A stretch of 36,146 bases of DNA, from NCBI GenBank assembly GCA_001579985.1, contig LRSR01002551.1:1-36146 (forward strand), given 5' to 3'. Origin of the DNA: Hypsibius dujardini. Lineage: Eukaryota > Tardigrada > Eutardigrada > Parachela > Hypsibiidae. Within the stretch, counting starts at the first letter, position 1, and each line of letters begins with the position of its first letter. The notes beneath the pieces were generated by a model. That model saw nothing but the letters and a program-made list of their open reading frames with translations. It had not been told where the DNA came from and made no database searches. Positions 1-12,226 of the stretch are shown piece after piece. A program made the translations under genes and the position numbers.

Positions 1-35
1 CAGTCCAGACGGTCACGGGCGTAATTTAAAATTAC

Positions 36-3000
36 CATTCAAAGTCGTAGTATTGGCAGGGACAATTTTCAATCGTGACGTTCCGCTGAAAGTCCCCTCC
101 CGCTAAGCATTTTCGGTTGGCTGCCCGTCGAGTGTACCATACTTTCTGACCCATTTGGCAACGATGGCCAATGCCTGCAGGCCCAAATGTCCACGGTTTG
201 AAGTCCGTCGGTCCGCACTTGGTGCCTGGATCATTAATCAATCGCAACGTATAAACAGACCATGAACTATTTAACCAGTCAAACGCAACGAGCAAAGAGC
301 CTGGAAGAAGTGTCAAGAAATGCAAACCGACATTAGCTAAATAAAAAACTAATGTAATTAAAGCCTTCAGTTATCAACTTTTTAGATGAGCTTAGATTCA
401 GTTCAGTTCAGCCATCTGGTTTCGAATAAGACTAAATTGAGTAGTTCCACGCAGCACTCACCGTTGAAAACACTGGTCAGATTGACGGTGATAATCACCC
501 ACTCATGCCGTAAATCCGACTCGTTCTTCAGCGTGCCGAACAAACTGAACACCGTCTGCCGCTCTCCCGGCTCCGTCAGCACGGACAAAATCCGCACCCG
601 TTGATCGGCAATCTTCACGCCCTTCCAATTGGCGCCCTCATCGGTGGTGTAGAGCAGCTCCTGCGTCCGTCCCGCGGCATTCACCGCCACAATCAAGCCG
701 CCATGATCACCCACCGCAAAGTGGTAGACGCCCTTGAGCGTTTCCCGCCAGCGATGGCCGCCGTCGGTTGTGATGAAGATGGCGTTGGTGGTGCCGCCGG
801 CGTCCGCCGTGTTCTCTCCCATCACACCGGCCCCGATGATCAGACCGGGGGCATGGTGCGAACTGAAGAAGGTCTGCTGGTTTCGCGCTGACGCGAACAG
901 CGGGAATTTCTGGGTAAAGTGGATGGTGGGACAGGCATGGCCGACGGCACACTTGATGAGCTCCCGGTTGACGTCCATGGGAGGGGCACGAATCACCTTC
1001 CAAGTCGCACCGTTGTCGTAGGTGATTTTAGTCACGGAGTTGCCCATATAGGAGGTTGCGTCGTCGACGACCAACTGGCTAGCAATGTATACGCCATGGA
1101 GTCCCTTGACGCGGTAGATTTCGGAGAAAGGTTTCGAGTTGTTCCACATCGCCCTGACACGAGAACCTTGCGTAAATATACTTCTCAGTTGAATTACACA
1201 AGCTCGATCCTAACAAAAATAATCAACCTTTTCTCTATTGAGCAATTTCAACCAAACAAAACAATCTGCACGCGATACAATTTTAGATGTCTTCGACATT
1301 TTCTACTGCTCAGTTCGTGTATTATTGGGTAGCTTAATCGTTTTTTTGTGAGCAAATTGCCGTGTCTTACTTCAAAATGGAAAACCTCCCGATTCCCTGC
1401 TGCGGATGGAAGAACAGAACATTGTCCAGGGACTTTGTGAAGTTGGTGCTGTTAGGCGCGCAAAAGTACACATCCGTCCGCTTATCATCAAACGTCACCG
1501 CAATCACAGCCTGACCGAATTTCGTGGCATTGGAGACAAAGTAATCCTGAAGGGAACCACATCAAACCCACTCAGGTCATTGGTTTACATAGATCACCTG
1601 ATGACCAGCATCACAACACGATAAAGCTCCCTTTGATGGCACAACTTACAACGACCGGCTTATCGGTGCCGAAATTGGCAAGCTGAAACGGCTTCCGCTG
1701 ATAAGACATCCAAAGTTTCAAACCGGCATTCTTCGCTGATGACTAAGGGGATAGACAATAAAGCGCAAGATAAACAATGTGTTCGAGTGAAAACAATTTG
1801 AGCAGTCAGCACACACTCGACAACAGTCACATACCTCGCGCTTGGTGGCAAACAGGAAGTCACCAGCCATTTCAAACTCCTCGACATCTTCGATCATGAC
1901 GTCGGTTTTCTTGTCATTCAGGAAATACGACTCCGACCGGAGGACGCTAAATTTCCCATTCGGCTTGGCTCGCAGCGCGAAAAGTGTCGATTCTAAAACA
2001 GGCAACCAATCGATCAATCAGCGAGCCCGAGCTCGATCAATCAGCGAGAAACAGCAGCCAATCGATCAATCAAGCGAGTGAAGCGAAGGGAAAAGACACT
2101 CACTTCCGTCAAGAGCAGCATCAACATCCTCCGATCCGACGACCACGGAATCGATATACTGCTCCGCCACCTCCCAAGTCAACCCAAAGTTCATCGACAC
2201 CCACAGCAGCGGTTTCTTCCCATCATTCTCCCGGGCAAACACCACGTCGGGATTGCGCGGGTCCAGCGACATCTCGGTGGAGCGGAACGGCGTCCGCCGG
2301 GGTAGGACATTGCGAAAGCCGTCCGTTGTCACAAACAGCACTTGATGCTCGACATCAACCAACGCGTACTGCAAATCACGCTCCCAGAATAAATTTTAAA
2401 ATGAAACGGTGATTTAAAAATATGTTTTCATAATAAATTAAATTATTTTAAATTTAATATAATTTATAATCAGACGTCTGGTCACGTGCTGATTTTTATT
2501 CATTTTTCAATTTGGTCTAATCCAGAATAAACACAGCCGACACACCGAATTTACAGTCACGCCCACTTTTACAGTCACACCACACCACAGACCGGAAGTT
2601 AGTCACACATAACACAATAATCGGTTATACCCGCTGCGATGATGCCGGAGTCCGCAAACACGAGAAAACCTTCCCGATGCCGCCTCCGTTGGGCAGTTTG
2701 AGGAGCGTGGCGGTCACATCCGTAAAGGTTCGCCCAGAGTCGCGGGAGAGGAAGAGGGAGCTGGTGAAGTTTTTGCTGTAGTCCAGCATGTAGGTGAAGG
2801 CGAACACGAGATCCGCGCCGTTTCCCGGGTACACCAGCTTCATCTGGTCATTCCGATCGGTGGTATCGAACTGTAACAAGGCCAACAACAGCATCACATC
2901 GGGTCGGGGAAAGGCTTAACTAAATTTGGAATTTCGCCGGGTGGAATTTAGACAAGAGAGCAAACAAACAGCAAATTCAGCAGGTGGTGATGTTAAGTAC

Positions 3001-3540
3001 AAACTGCCAAAGAGGAGGATCATCCGACCCCTTAACTCCGAAAAAAATGTAATATTAAATTCGGAATTTAAAATCTAAGACGAATTAGAGAAAAACAATC
3101 GATAAAACAAGATAAACACTGCGCATTCAGCTGGATGGCACAGAACTAACATTCTGCATTTGGCGCTTTCCCTATGGCTTAACTGTACTGTCTTACGACT
3201 GCCGGACAGGGAAAGCGCGTAAACAGGTTGATAAATTTCGAGACTTGTTTTAAACATTCCCACGGTCTTTTTCGCTTACGCTCGATACAATTTCCGTGTC
3301 GAGGGTCATATTTAGGGGATGACGAAACGGCGCGAAGATGCTCCGCATTGAAGTGGCACGTTTCGAGCGATCCAAGTCTCTGCCGTCCTCCTCGGGGAGA
3401 TATCCCACGTCGAGCGCGTTGATGGCGTGCACTCCCGCGGATTCCGCTTCCCTGGACGGGACAATGAGGTTCTTCCCGGCCAAGATGGGGACGAAAAATA
3501 TGGAAAAGGCAAAGATGACCAGTCGAAATAAGACAGCCAT
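36..3540 (-). CDS. SORL1: SORL1-like sorting receptor copy A, VPS10 part
   Basis: This is the 5' part of a type I sorting receptor; the gene runs off the left edge. Exons read on the minus strand are 3540-3280, 2870-2670, 2368-2104, 1992-1835, 1682-1650, 1546-1371, 1153-462 and 225-36, giving 658 residues in frame. Residues 1-22 form a signal peptide. RSKR at 58-61 is a furin-type propeptide site, as expected for VPS10 receptors. The VPS10 propeller follows, with Asp-box motifs SRDSGRTF, SMNFGLTW, TYDNGATW, TTDGGHRW and TTDEGANW. HAPGLIIGAG, VGDHGGLI and VLTEPGE match SORL1 more closely than sortilin. The last visible exon begins the Cys-rich 10CC module and ends in a split Cys codon, so the frame continues outside. 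No stop codon or frameshift is seen. The gene is divergent from the flippase at 5588. SORL1 proteins sort cargo between Golgi and endosomes; that role here is inferred from family. Confidence 0.9.
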
Positions 3541-3740
3541 GTTGGATGGATGGATGAATCAGCGATTAATCCTCCGCATGGAAGAATTAAAATTAAAATA
3601 AAAAATTCCGCATGGGAGAATTCTCCTTATAGATTTAGAATTAGCAGCGCTGTTCGTTGTTGACGAAAATCCGTTAAGATGGGCTTTCTGAAATTCAAAT
3701 GGAGAAAGCGAGATTCAAGTAACAGATCGGAGTAAATCAG
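3541..3740 (-). promoter_or_regulatory. 5' flank of receptor copy A, shared with copy B
   Basis: The 200 bases upstream of the receptor A start codon align, with small indels, to 29466-29628 upstream of receptor B. Similarity stops abruptly near 3740. Both copies keep an AGAAAGCGAGATTCAAGT-like stretch. This must contain the 5' untranslated region and perhaps the core promoter, but I recognise no TATA box or initiator. Confidence 0.35.
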
Positions 3741-3971
3741 AGATTCAGAAACTTCCTGAGAACTTTAAAATGATCTTGCAAATTCGATAAATGCGAGTGC
3801 TCCATCAACGTGTGAAGCGGAACGGTGAATTCCCACAGACTTTGTTGACACTTTGGGGAGCCGTGTGGTTCACACGCCATTGCATTGGACCCATGCAGAT
3901 GGCGCTGCGAACAACATGCAGACCGGTGCTCGTGAGAGGTGGTATGTACACAAGCGGCAAAAATCTTGCGC

Positions 3972-4630
3972 TAACTGACAAGGGGTCGGAACGGGTCATC
4001 GCACCCCGATTTCGCTGAAATGTTTTGCGAATAGTGGACTTAAAATGAAGATTTAGAAAAATATTTCAGCGGCCCTCGAGGTCTGGTATCGGCAGGAACA
4101 AAATCGAAAGCTTCTAGATCGCCCTAATGGATTTACCCTACATCCCAACACTGTAAAAACATCGTTTTCTGGAAAACGTTTGATTCCAAGATTTTTGACA
4201 CCCGCCCACTTCAAATTCGATTTTGAATCGATTGACATCAGCAGAATCGTTTTTGGATTCCAGGGGGCGGAGCTAAGGGCTAGTTCAATCTAGGCTTCCG
4301 AGTTATGTTGTAGAAATGACCCATAGCTCCGCCCCCTGGCATCCAAAAACAATTCTGCTGATGTCAATCGATTTGAAATCGAATTTGAAGTGGGCGGGTG
4401 TCAAAAATCTTGGAATTAAACGTTTTTCAGAAAACGATGTTTTTACAGTGTTGGGATGTAGGGTAAATCCATTAGGGCGATCTAGAAGCTTTCGATTTTG
4501 TTCCTGCCGATACCAGACCTTGAGGGCCGCTGAAATATTTTTCTAAAATCTTCATTTTAAGTCCACTATTCGCAAAAAAAATTTCAGGGAAATCGGGGTG
4601 CGATGACCCGTTCCGACCCCTTGTGAGTTA
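3972..4630. mobile_element. Foldback repeat, arms of about 305 bp
   Basis: The left arm (3972-4275) is repeated in reverse complement at 4324-4630 with few mismatches, leaving a 48-base loop (4276-4323). Outer ends read TAACTGACAAGGGG and the complement of TAACTCACAAGGGG. Inner ends both contain the stretch AGGGGGCGGAGCTA. Each arm carries the same 60-residue reading frame, which is a by-product of the symmetry and not a gene. No clear target-site duplication could be assigned. It lies between the divergent receptor and flippase genes and is absent from the matching place upstream of receptor B. A non-autonomous foldback transposon or large MITE fits best. Confidence 0.75.
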
Positions 4631-5587
4631 AGCTACTACACTCGTTCAACGTTTAAGCTGGCTCTTGTAACACAACCCCGACTTTAAGTGCTTAATTCGG
4701 CAGCGCAAGACTTTTGCCACGTGTGTATTTGTATGGGATGGATCTTGTTCTATACGTGCAGCCTGATCACTTTCGGTGCTTTCTTTCCAAGTAAATTTAC
4801 CTAGATTTCGACTATAGTTGGCGGTTGTTTCCCGAGAATTCGAGTTTTGTCTCGCAAGGCTTGAGTGTCTGTTGCTAATCCATCTCACAAGTCAGGACAG
4901 GACTGTTTTTACGCCATTGTTACAAAATATCCGATGAAGATTCTCAGTTTTAGTAAGCTATCCTTTTAAATATGTAAAGAATTGAAATACCATTCTAGTG
5001 AATATAACAAGAAATATTATTTAATCCGCTGACCGTTCCCGTAGACTTTTATGACGGAATGTTTGGCAAGCTGCATGGGCAAAACGGGTCGATACAAACA
5101 CTTCGAACACTACAAATAAATTAAATAACGCAGCCAATCATGCAACTTAAATAATTGGATTTTCTCGTTTTTGTTTTTATCTATGTCATCTATACAATTA
5201 CTTTTTTTACCACGCGACATGGGCATTGGGCACAGAACGAGATATTGCGAAGAAATCAAATGGACCGAATTAGCCGCCAGTCCATCGTACAGCAAGGTCG
5301 GGGAGACGAAGATGATTCATCGCGCATTCAAGCAATATCAACGGCACTTTCCTCGGAAGAGAAAACACAACAAGCGCTGCTCCCACTCTCAACCCAGCAC
5401 AACAAACGTTGCTCCCACTCTCAACCCAACCCAACAAGCGTTGCTCCCACTCTTCATCACACCACTTTTGCCCCCAATTTTGCGGTTACCTTGACGCACT
5501 TTAGAAATGCCATGAAAGCGTTTACATCTCTGTAATATTCCTCGGACATCTATGGCCTATGTGTGAGATATGATCTAGGCGCCAGCT
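4631..5587. other. Intergenic, upstream of flippase
   Basis: I see no gene here. It should include the flippase promoter and 5' untranslated region. A 32-base unit is repeated almost exactly three times at 5369-5400, 5401-5432 and 5433-5460, each containing GCTCCCACTCT. Short ORFs on both strands have no recognisable domain. Confidence 0.5.
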
Positions 5588-6916
5588 ATGGTGTTTCCGC
5601 TGTCCTACTCCAACGTCGCAGGTGGAACGTCCGCTGCGGGATTGATCGCGGCCGAGGGAAGTTCTTCCGCTTCCAGTAACGGCTCCAATTCCCCCACGAC
5701 CGAGCCGCCCGCACCCGCCTCCAATCGAGTTATCATCATCAACAAACAACCTCAGCCTCTTAAATTCTGCTCGAACTCTGTCAGTACGACCAAGTGAGTT
5801 ACATGAAACGTGTTCTGTGTTGATGTAAAAATGTCCGCCAGATGGTTTACAGCGTTTTGTTCGAGCATATTTCGTCGTTCCATGACGTGCAGTCGATAAG
5901 GAGTGTTTAATTTTAATTGCGCAAATAATTGGTGAAATTAAAAATGGGTGTCACATCGATTCTGTTGTGCTGCTTTTAGGGGGTAAGGGTGGGAAATGTA
6001 CTCGTGGAATTATCGTATAGATGAGCCGTTTTCGGTTGATTGATGAGCCGTTATCAGTTGATTGGGTAGTTGGTTGATCGGTTGATTGATGAGTTGATTG
6101 ACAAGTTTGGATGAATTGTCAGTTAGTACTTATTAAATTGATTTTGAATTTCCTTTTAGTTGTTTGAGTGACTGATGATTATCGGTTATTTTTTCACCCA
6201 TAAAAACTGTTTGCGAATCTGATAGCTAGAGAAGATTCCTACGATTTCTTTGCGCGGTCCCCTTCAATGTCTTTCGATTGATTGGTGTATGCTATTGAAC
6301 TTGTTATTAATTCACTAATCAATTGATTTGTTGATTGACGTGATTTTCCAGTATTTTGTAAATGCTCCGTAAATGACGTTCAAGTTTCAATTTTTTTGTT
6401 TACAATTCGGCAATTTTGTCCGGAACTGATTTCGCCTGTTAACATGAGGTACTAAGGTAAATTGGCTGTGCTTCTGTCTGGAAACTGCTGTGAACCTGAG
6501 AGCTCCAAAAGGACGACGGGGCGTTAACACTGACTGAGACGCATCGGGAGGCGGATGTTTGACTCCACACGCAGGGCGGTCAAATTTTTAATTTGTTTTC
6601 AGTACCTACGCACGCTTGATTTGTAGCGCGCGGTCCCCGTGAATGGGAGGTGACAAGCTGTGTTAAACATTTAATGGTTCCTAGGAAATTTTTTACGCAC
6701 CAATTTTACACCAGCATCTGTGCCATAGTGTTTTAATATATTTAAAATAAATTTTAAATGGTTCAAAAAGCTGCTTTTGATTTAAGTTTATTACTAGCAA
6801 ATTTTTTTTATTTAAGGTCACATAAATCGGTACTTAAAATTATATTTTTTATTTAGAACAAGACTATTGTCTGTCTGTCTGTCTGTCCATCTGTCTGTCT
6901 GTCCGTCCGTCCGTCC

Positions 6917-6950
<34 letters not shown>

Positions 6951-9900
6951 ATGTCTGTCTGTATGTCTGTCCGTCTGTCTGTCTGTCTGTGCTAGTTTAA
7001 GGTGGTTCTCACTGTAATTAGTCACTTTATTCCATTTCAGATACAATGCGCTAACGTTCTTGCCTCTTTTCTTATTCGAATCATTCCGGCGCTACTCCAA
7101 CGCCTTCTTCCTCTTTATCGCTTGCCTCCAGCAGATTCCCGATGCCTCCCCCACCGGGCACTACACTACCCTGGCGCCGTTGTCTTTCATCCTCTTCGTC
7201 TCCGCGTAGGTTTATTAGTGGCAAAATAAATGAATGTTAGAAACATCAATTAGTTACCAACCGAAACAGCGTTGGCCTCTCTTAGCTGTAAGGAGATCTT
7301 CGAGGACACCAAACGCCGGATGGCCGACGGTGACGTCAACAACCGCAAAGTCTTGGCCCTCAAGTCGAATTTCGGATTCGAGGAGTATCGCTGGACGAAA
7401 ATCCAAGTGGGCGACATCGTGCAAGTGCGGAACAATGAAGAATTCCCTTCCGATCTCGTGCTGCTGGCTTCCAGCGAGCCGCAGGGTATCTGCTACATTG
7501 AGACGTCGAATTTGGACGGAGAGACCAATTTGAAAACACGCTTGGCACTGCCGGAAACTGCTCAGTTAAGATCAGGTTTGTTTGACTGAATTTCTCTAAG
7601 CATTAAAATTTGTACGCAATTATATTGCTTGATTGATCAGTTCGTCGAAAATGGTGCAAGTCAATACATCAATCAACTAATGATTTACAGAACAGATGTT
7701 TTTTATGTTGTATTTTGATTTGGTTCTGACATCTGTTCTGTTTTAGTGGATGATCTGCTCATATTGGATGGCACAATCGAATGCGAAACGCCCAGTGAGT
7801 AGGAGATTTGATTTGGGCCCAGCAAAATGGGGTGGTCGGAGTTTGAGCCATTTTGGCCATCTCGATCGTTTCCTTTTCAGATCGACATCTCTACGACTTC
7901 ACTGGCAACATCCGGCCTTCCGGTCGACAGACCATTCCCCTCTGCCCGGACCAGCTGCTGCTGCGCGGATCGCGTCTCAAAAACACCGACTGGGTCTACG
8001 GAGTGGTCGTCTTCACCGGACACGACAGCAAACTCATGCGTAACAGCAAGCAGGGCGCCATTCTTAGACTGAAACGCTCCCAGCTGGACGAGTTCGCCAA
8101 TCGGCAGGTGATCATGATGTTTGCCCTACTCGTGCTGATCTGCTTGGTCAGTGCGATCGGCAACGTCGTGTGGCAAGGCTGGCATCTACCCCTGGATTGG
8201 TATCTCTTTCCGATGGTGAATCGGGTGGTGGAAAACAAGCAGAATTTTGGCTTCTCCTTCCTCACGTTTGTCATCCTCTACAACAACCTCATCCCCATCA
8301 GCCTGCAAGTCACGCTGGAGATGGTCCGCTTCATTCAGACGCTCTTTATTAGTTGGGTAAGTACAGAAGCGAATGTGTCGGTCGGGACCCGACTCAGTGG
8401 TGCTCGCCTCCCCCGGTCCGTGTTGTTGATGGTGCCTGGATGTGAAAAGTGTCGTGTCGTGTGTCATCAATCGATCCACAGGATACGGATTGAACTGTTA
8501 CGATGTTATAACGAAAATGTGCTCGCGGGCTCTAGACTTCAATTTGTCAGTCACAAGGCGGCCATCATGCATGACTGAGTGCAAATTCTCTTGATTAGTC
8601 CGCCATATTGTGCCCTACCTACCTTCTCTTGTCAGACAGACAGAGAGACAGAGACAGCCTGTCTGTCTGTCTGCCTGTCTGTCTGTAAATCTGTCTGTAA
8701 ATCTGTCTGTAAATCTGTCTGTAAATCTGTCTGTAAATCTGTCTGTCTTCTGCTTGTCTTCTGCTTGTCTGTCTGCCTATCTATCTGCCTCTCTGTCTGT
8801 CAATCTTTCTGTATGTCTGTCTGCCTGCATGCCTACCGGCCTTTCTGTTCTTTTGTTTGTCTGTTTGCCATTCTGCGTATATGTCTGATTTTGTGAATGG
8901 CTACTTGTCTGCATGTTTGTGTATGTGTCTGTCTGCAGCTTTCGTGCTTGTCTATGCCTTCCTGATTTCGCAGTCCCTAGCTAATTCCTGCCTGGATTTC
9001 TCATAGGGGATTAACTGAGATCCGTTGCTCTTTCTACAGGATCTGGAAATGTATGACTCGACATCGGGCACTCCCGCCGTCGCCAGGACATCAAATTTGA
9101 ATGAGGATTTAGGCCAGGTACATTACTGCATAAATAAACAATAGACAACCTCCCCCTTGTCGCACCCTCGTACTCATGATGCGTGTCTCGTTATTGAGAG
9201 CGGCATTTTGAGTGTAATTTTCAAGCGCTTAGAGTGGTGCGTCGTGTGTTCATCTTGCTGGTGGATCACCTCTGAATAAACAATGCGACACCATCCGTTT
9301 GAAAGGGATGGAGCTGGGCGTGTCGTCCTTGTGTGTGCGATCGGCAGGTCGCCGCGTAACTCGATCGTAAAATGAAGGAGGACCCTCTGTGTGACTAAAG
9401 GCAAAGTCAGTGTTTCTAGACGAGATGCGTATCGATTTCGGGCTTCTGTATTTCAACCGGCGATGACGTCAGTCGGCCAACATTTCATGAAATGAGACCC
9501 ATGGGAAGCTGTTGACTGCCTGATTTTTTAGCTGAGGGATTCGAGAAGCGCCTCTGTTGATCTGCTTAACCCTGCTGGGGACAGATTAATTGATTGATTT
9601 AATTGTTGATTTGAGCACTACGGCGTTCAGTTGATTGGTGAATTGATTGCCGGTTTATTACTGCTCGTTTAATTTTATATTCCAGAATGGTAATAAAATA
9701 CTAAAATCAGGAGATTATTTATGTTCTTGTGAAAATACTGAGCTCTTCCATGAAAGTGATGTGCATTTTGAAATTTATTAGCTTGGATGAATTCTAGAGA
9801 CGTTGTAATGACCAAGAAAGATGATTAGTCTCAGACAAGTACAGCTTTATAGAATTTTTTCAAATATAATTTTTATATATATATTTTTCCCCTTATTGCT

Positions 9901-12184
9901 TTTTTTGTAGGTGAAATACATTTTTTCGGACAAAACGGGGACGTTGACGGAAAACAAGATGATCTTCCGGCAGTGCAGTGCCGGTGGAGTCGTTTACGGC
10001 GACCACAGTTCCACCCAGGAGACCTTCATCGACACCACGATGACGCAGAACCTGAGGATGAACACTCCGCAGGCCGGCATCATCCACGAGTTCCTCCTGG
10101 CCGTTTCCCTCTGCCACACCGTCGTGACGGAGCCTAATCCCGATCAGCCGAATAAGCCCATCTACTTGGCTGCTAGTCCGGATGAAGCCGCACTTGTCAA
10201 GGCAGCCGCGTCGTTGGATTATACCTTCCTCAAACGCGAACCTAATCACATTAGCGTCCGGGTGCGGAGTCGTGCGGACAATCGCGGCGGCGAGCCAAAG
10301 TATGAAAGACTAAATTTGTCGGTGTCTTATATTCAGTCTTCCATTTTGTCAGAATATCGATTTATTTAATTAGATTTTGTTTTTAAATCCTTTTATGTTG
10401 ATTTATTTATGCTTGTGATTTACGAAAGATTTATGTGGCAACTATGATTGAATTTTGGCTTCACTCGCTGCGTCTGCAGACGCTGCGTCTGTTCTTGTTT
10501 GACTAATTTCCGCGTTACACGCTTGATGTTGTGTAGATATGACGTGTTGAACTACGAACTGCTGGAAGTGCTGGAGTTCACGAGTGAGCGAAAACGGATG
10601 TCCGTGCTGGTACGCACACCGGAAGGCCGCATCCTGCTCATGTGTAAGGGCGCCGATTCGGTCATCTGCGATCGGCTGGCCCCGCATCAGCCCTACTTGG
10701 ACCGCACCATTGCTCAGCTGGATGAATTTGCCGGGCACGGCTTCCGGACGCTTTGCATTGCCACGACGGAGATTGCGCCGGAGTTTTACACGGAGTGGAA
10801 GAAGCAGTTTGTGATTGCCGCGACCAGCATGGACAGACGGAAGGAGAAGGTACGGAGAGGAGACAGATGCGAGACAACTAACCGACAGACCAACAGACTT
10901 ACAGACGCATTACTCAAGGTGGTGTCTGCGTAACCCGACTAAAGACACAGGCAGGCATGCAGGCAGGCAGTCAGTCAGGCAGTCAGTCAGATAGACAGGC
11001 AGGCAGGCAGTCAGACAGACAGGTAGACAGGCAGACGGACGGACAGGCAGACGGACGGACAGGCAGACGGATGGACAGGCAGTCAGATAGGCAAACAGAC
11101 AGATAGGCAAACAGACAGATAGATAAACAGACAGACAGACAAACTAGGCATGCAATATGAGAGTTTTTCTCGTGTGTAGATTGCCGAGGCCTGTAATGTC
11201 ATCGAGCGAAATCTTCAACTGATCGGTGCGACCGCCATTGAAGACCGCCTCCAAGAGGGCGTTCCCGAATGCATCGCCCAACTCCGGAAGGCCGACATCA
11301 AGGTGTGGGTTCTGACCGGCGACAAGGTAAATGACTTTAAAGTATCGCGAGGTTTCTCCCGTAACGAGGAAAACAAAACGAAAATAAAGAATTCGTAATA
11401 CTTAACAACAACAGAATAGAGAAGAATCAAATTCGTGCATGTTACTCCTTTTCAATAAATCTCGACACGCAGCGCGCCATATCTCTGGTTACTTGAGCGA
11501 GTGTTAACCGTTTTAGTGCTGATTTTGGTTATTTTTAAATGATGAATAATAGGGAGCACCTAAACTGCACATTCAGCACTTGTTGTTGCGACAGATGGAG
11601 ACCGCCGTTAACATCGGGCACTCTTGCAACCTCCTCACCAAAGGCATGACTCTGTTCACGCTCAACGAGACCTCCCTCGACCGGGTGCGCGAGATGCTGT
11701 ACAAATTCCGCGGTGAACTGCACGATGCCAGCGCACCATGCGGTCTGATCGTGGACGGGCGCGCGCTGCACTATGCCTTGTCTGTGGACCTGCGGAAGGA
11801 TTTTTTTGACTTGGCAACGCAGTGCAAGGCGGTGATTTGTTGCCGCGCCTCACCGATTCAGAAGGCTGACGTGGTGTCGCTGGTGCGGGTGACTAATCCG
11901 CGGGACATTACACTGGCCATCGGAGACGGCGCTAATGATGTGGCGATGATCCAGACCGCGCATATTGGAGTGGGCATCAGCGGTAAGGAAGGTCTGCAGG
12001 CGGTGTGTGCTTCGGACTATGCAATTGGACAATTCAGGTAAGAAGAATGCGAATTTTTGTTTGACAGTCAAAGTGGTGAGATAAACTCTTGTGCTGCTAA
12101 CATAGTTTATTATGCTGGTGGTAAGACCAACGCTGATTGCAATACTGTCTGCCTGCTTACCTACCTGTCTACCTACCTGTCTTA

Positions 12185-12226
<42 letters not shown>

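Noticed and set aside
601-1332. Plus-strand ORFs opposite receptor exon 7 (also 26006-26629)
   Set aside because: They are antisense shadows of a strongly conserved VPS10 exon.
1-3740. Copies A and B being two haplotypes left uncollapsed by assembly
   Set aside because: Intron divergence, different MITE content and loss of the second flippase exceed ordinary allelic difference. It cannot be fully excluded without reads.
4053-4546. Two almost identical 60-76 residue ORFs on opposite strands
   Set aside because: They are the same sequence read from the two arms of the foldback repeat; no start context, domain or splice signals.
8579-8896. ORFs reading CLSVCLSV-type repeats here and at 12057-12319, 21529-21915 and 23160-23435
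   Set aside because: They are translations of CTGT/GACA microsatellites within introns and have no gene context.
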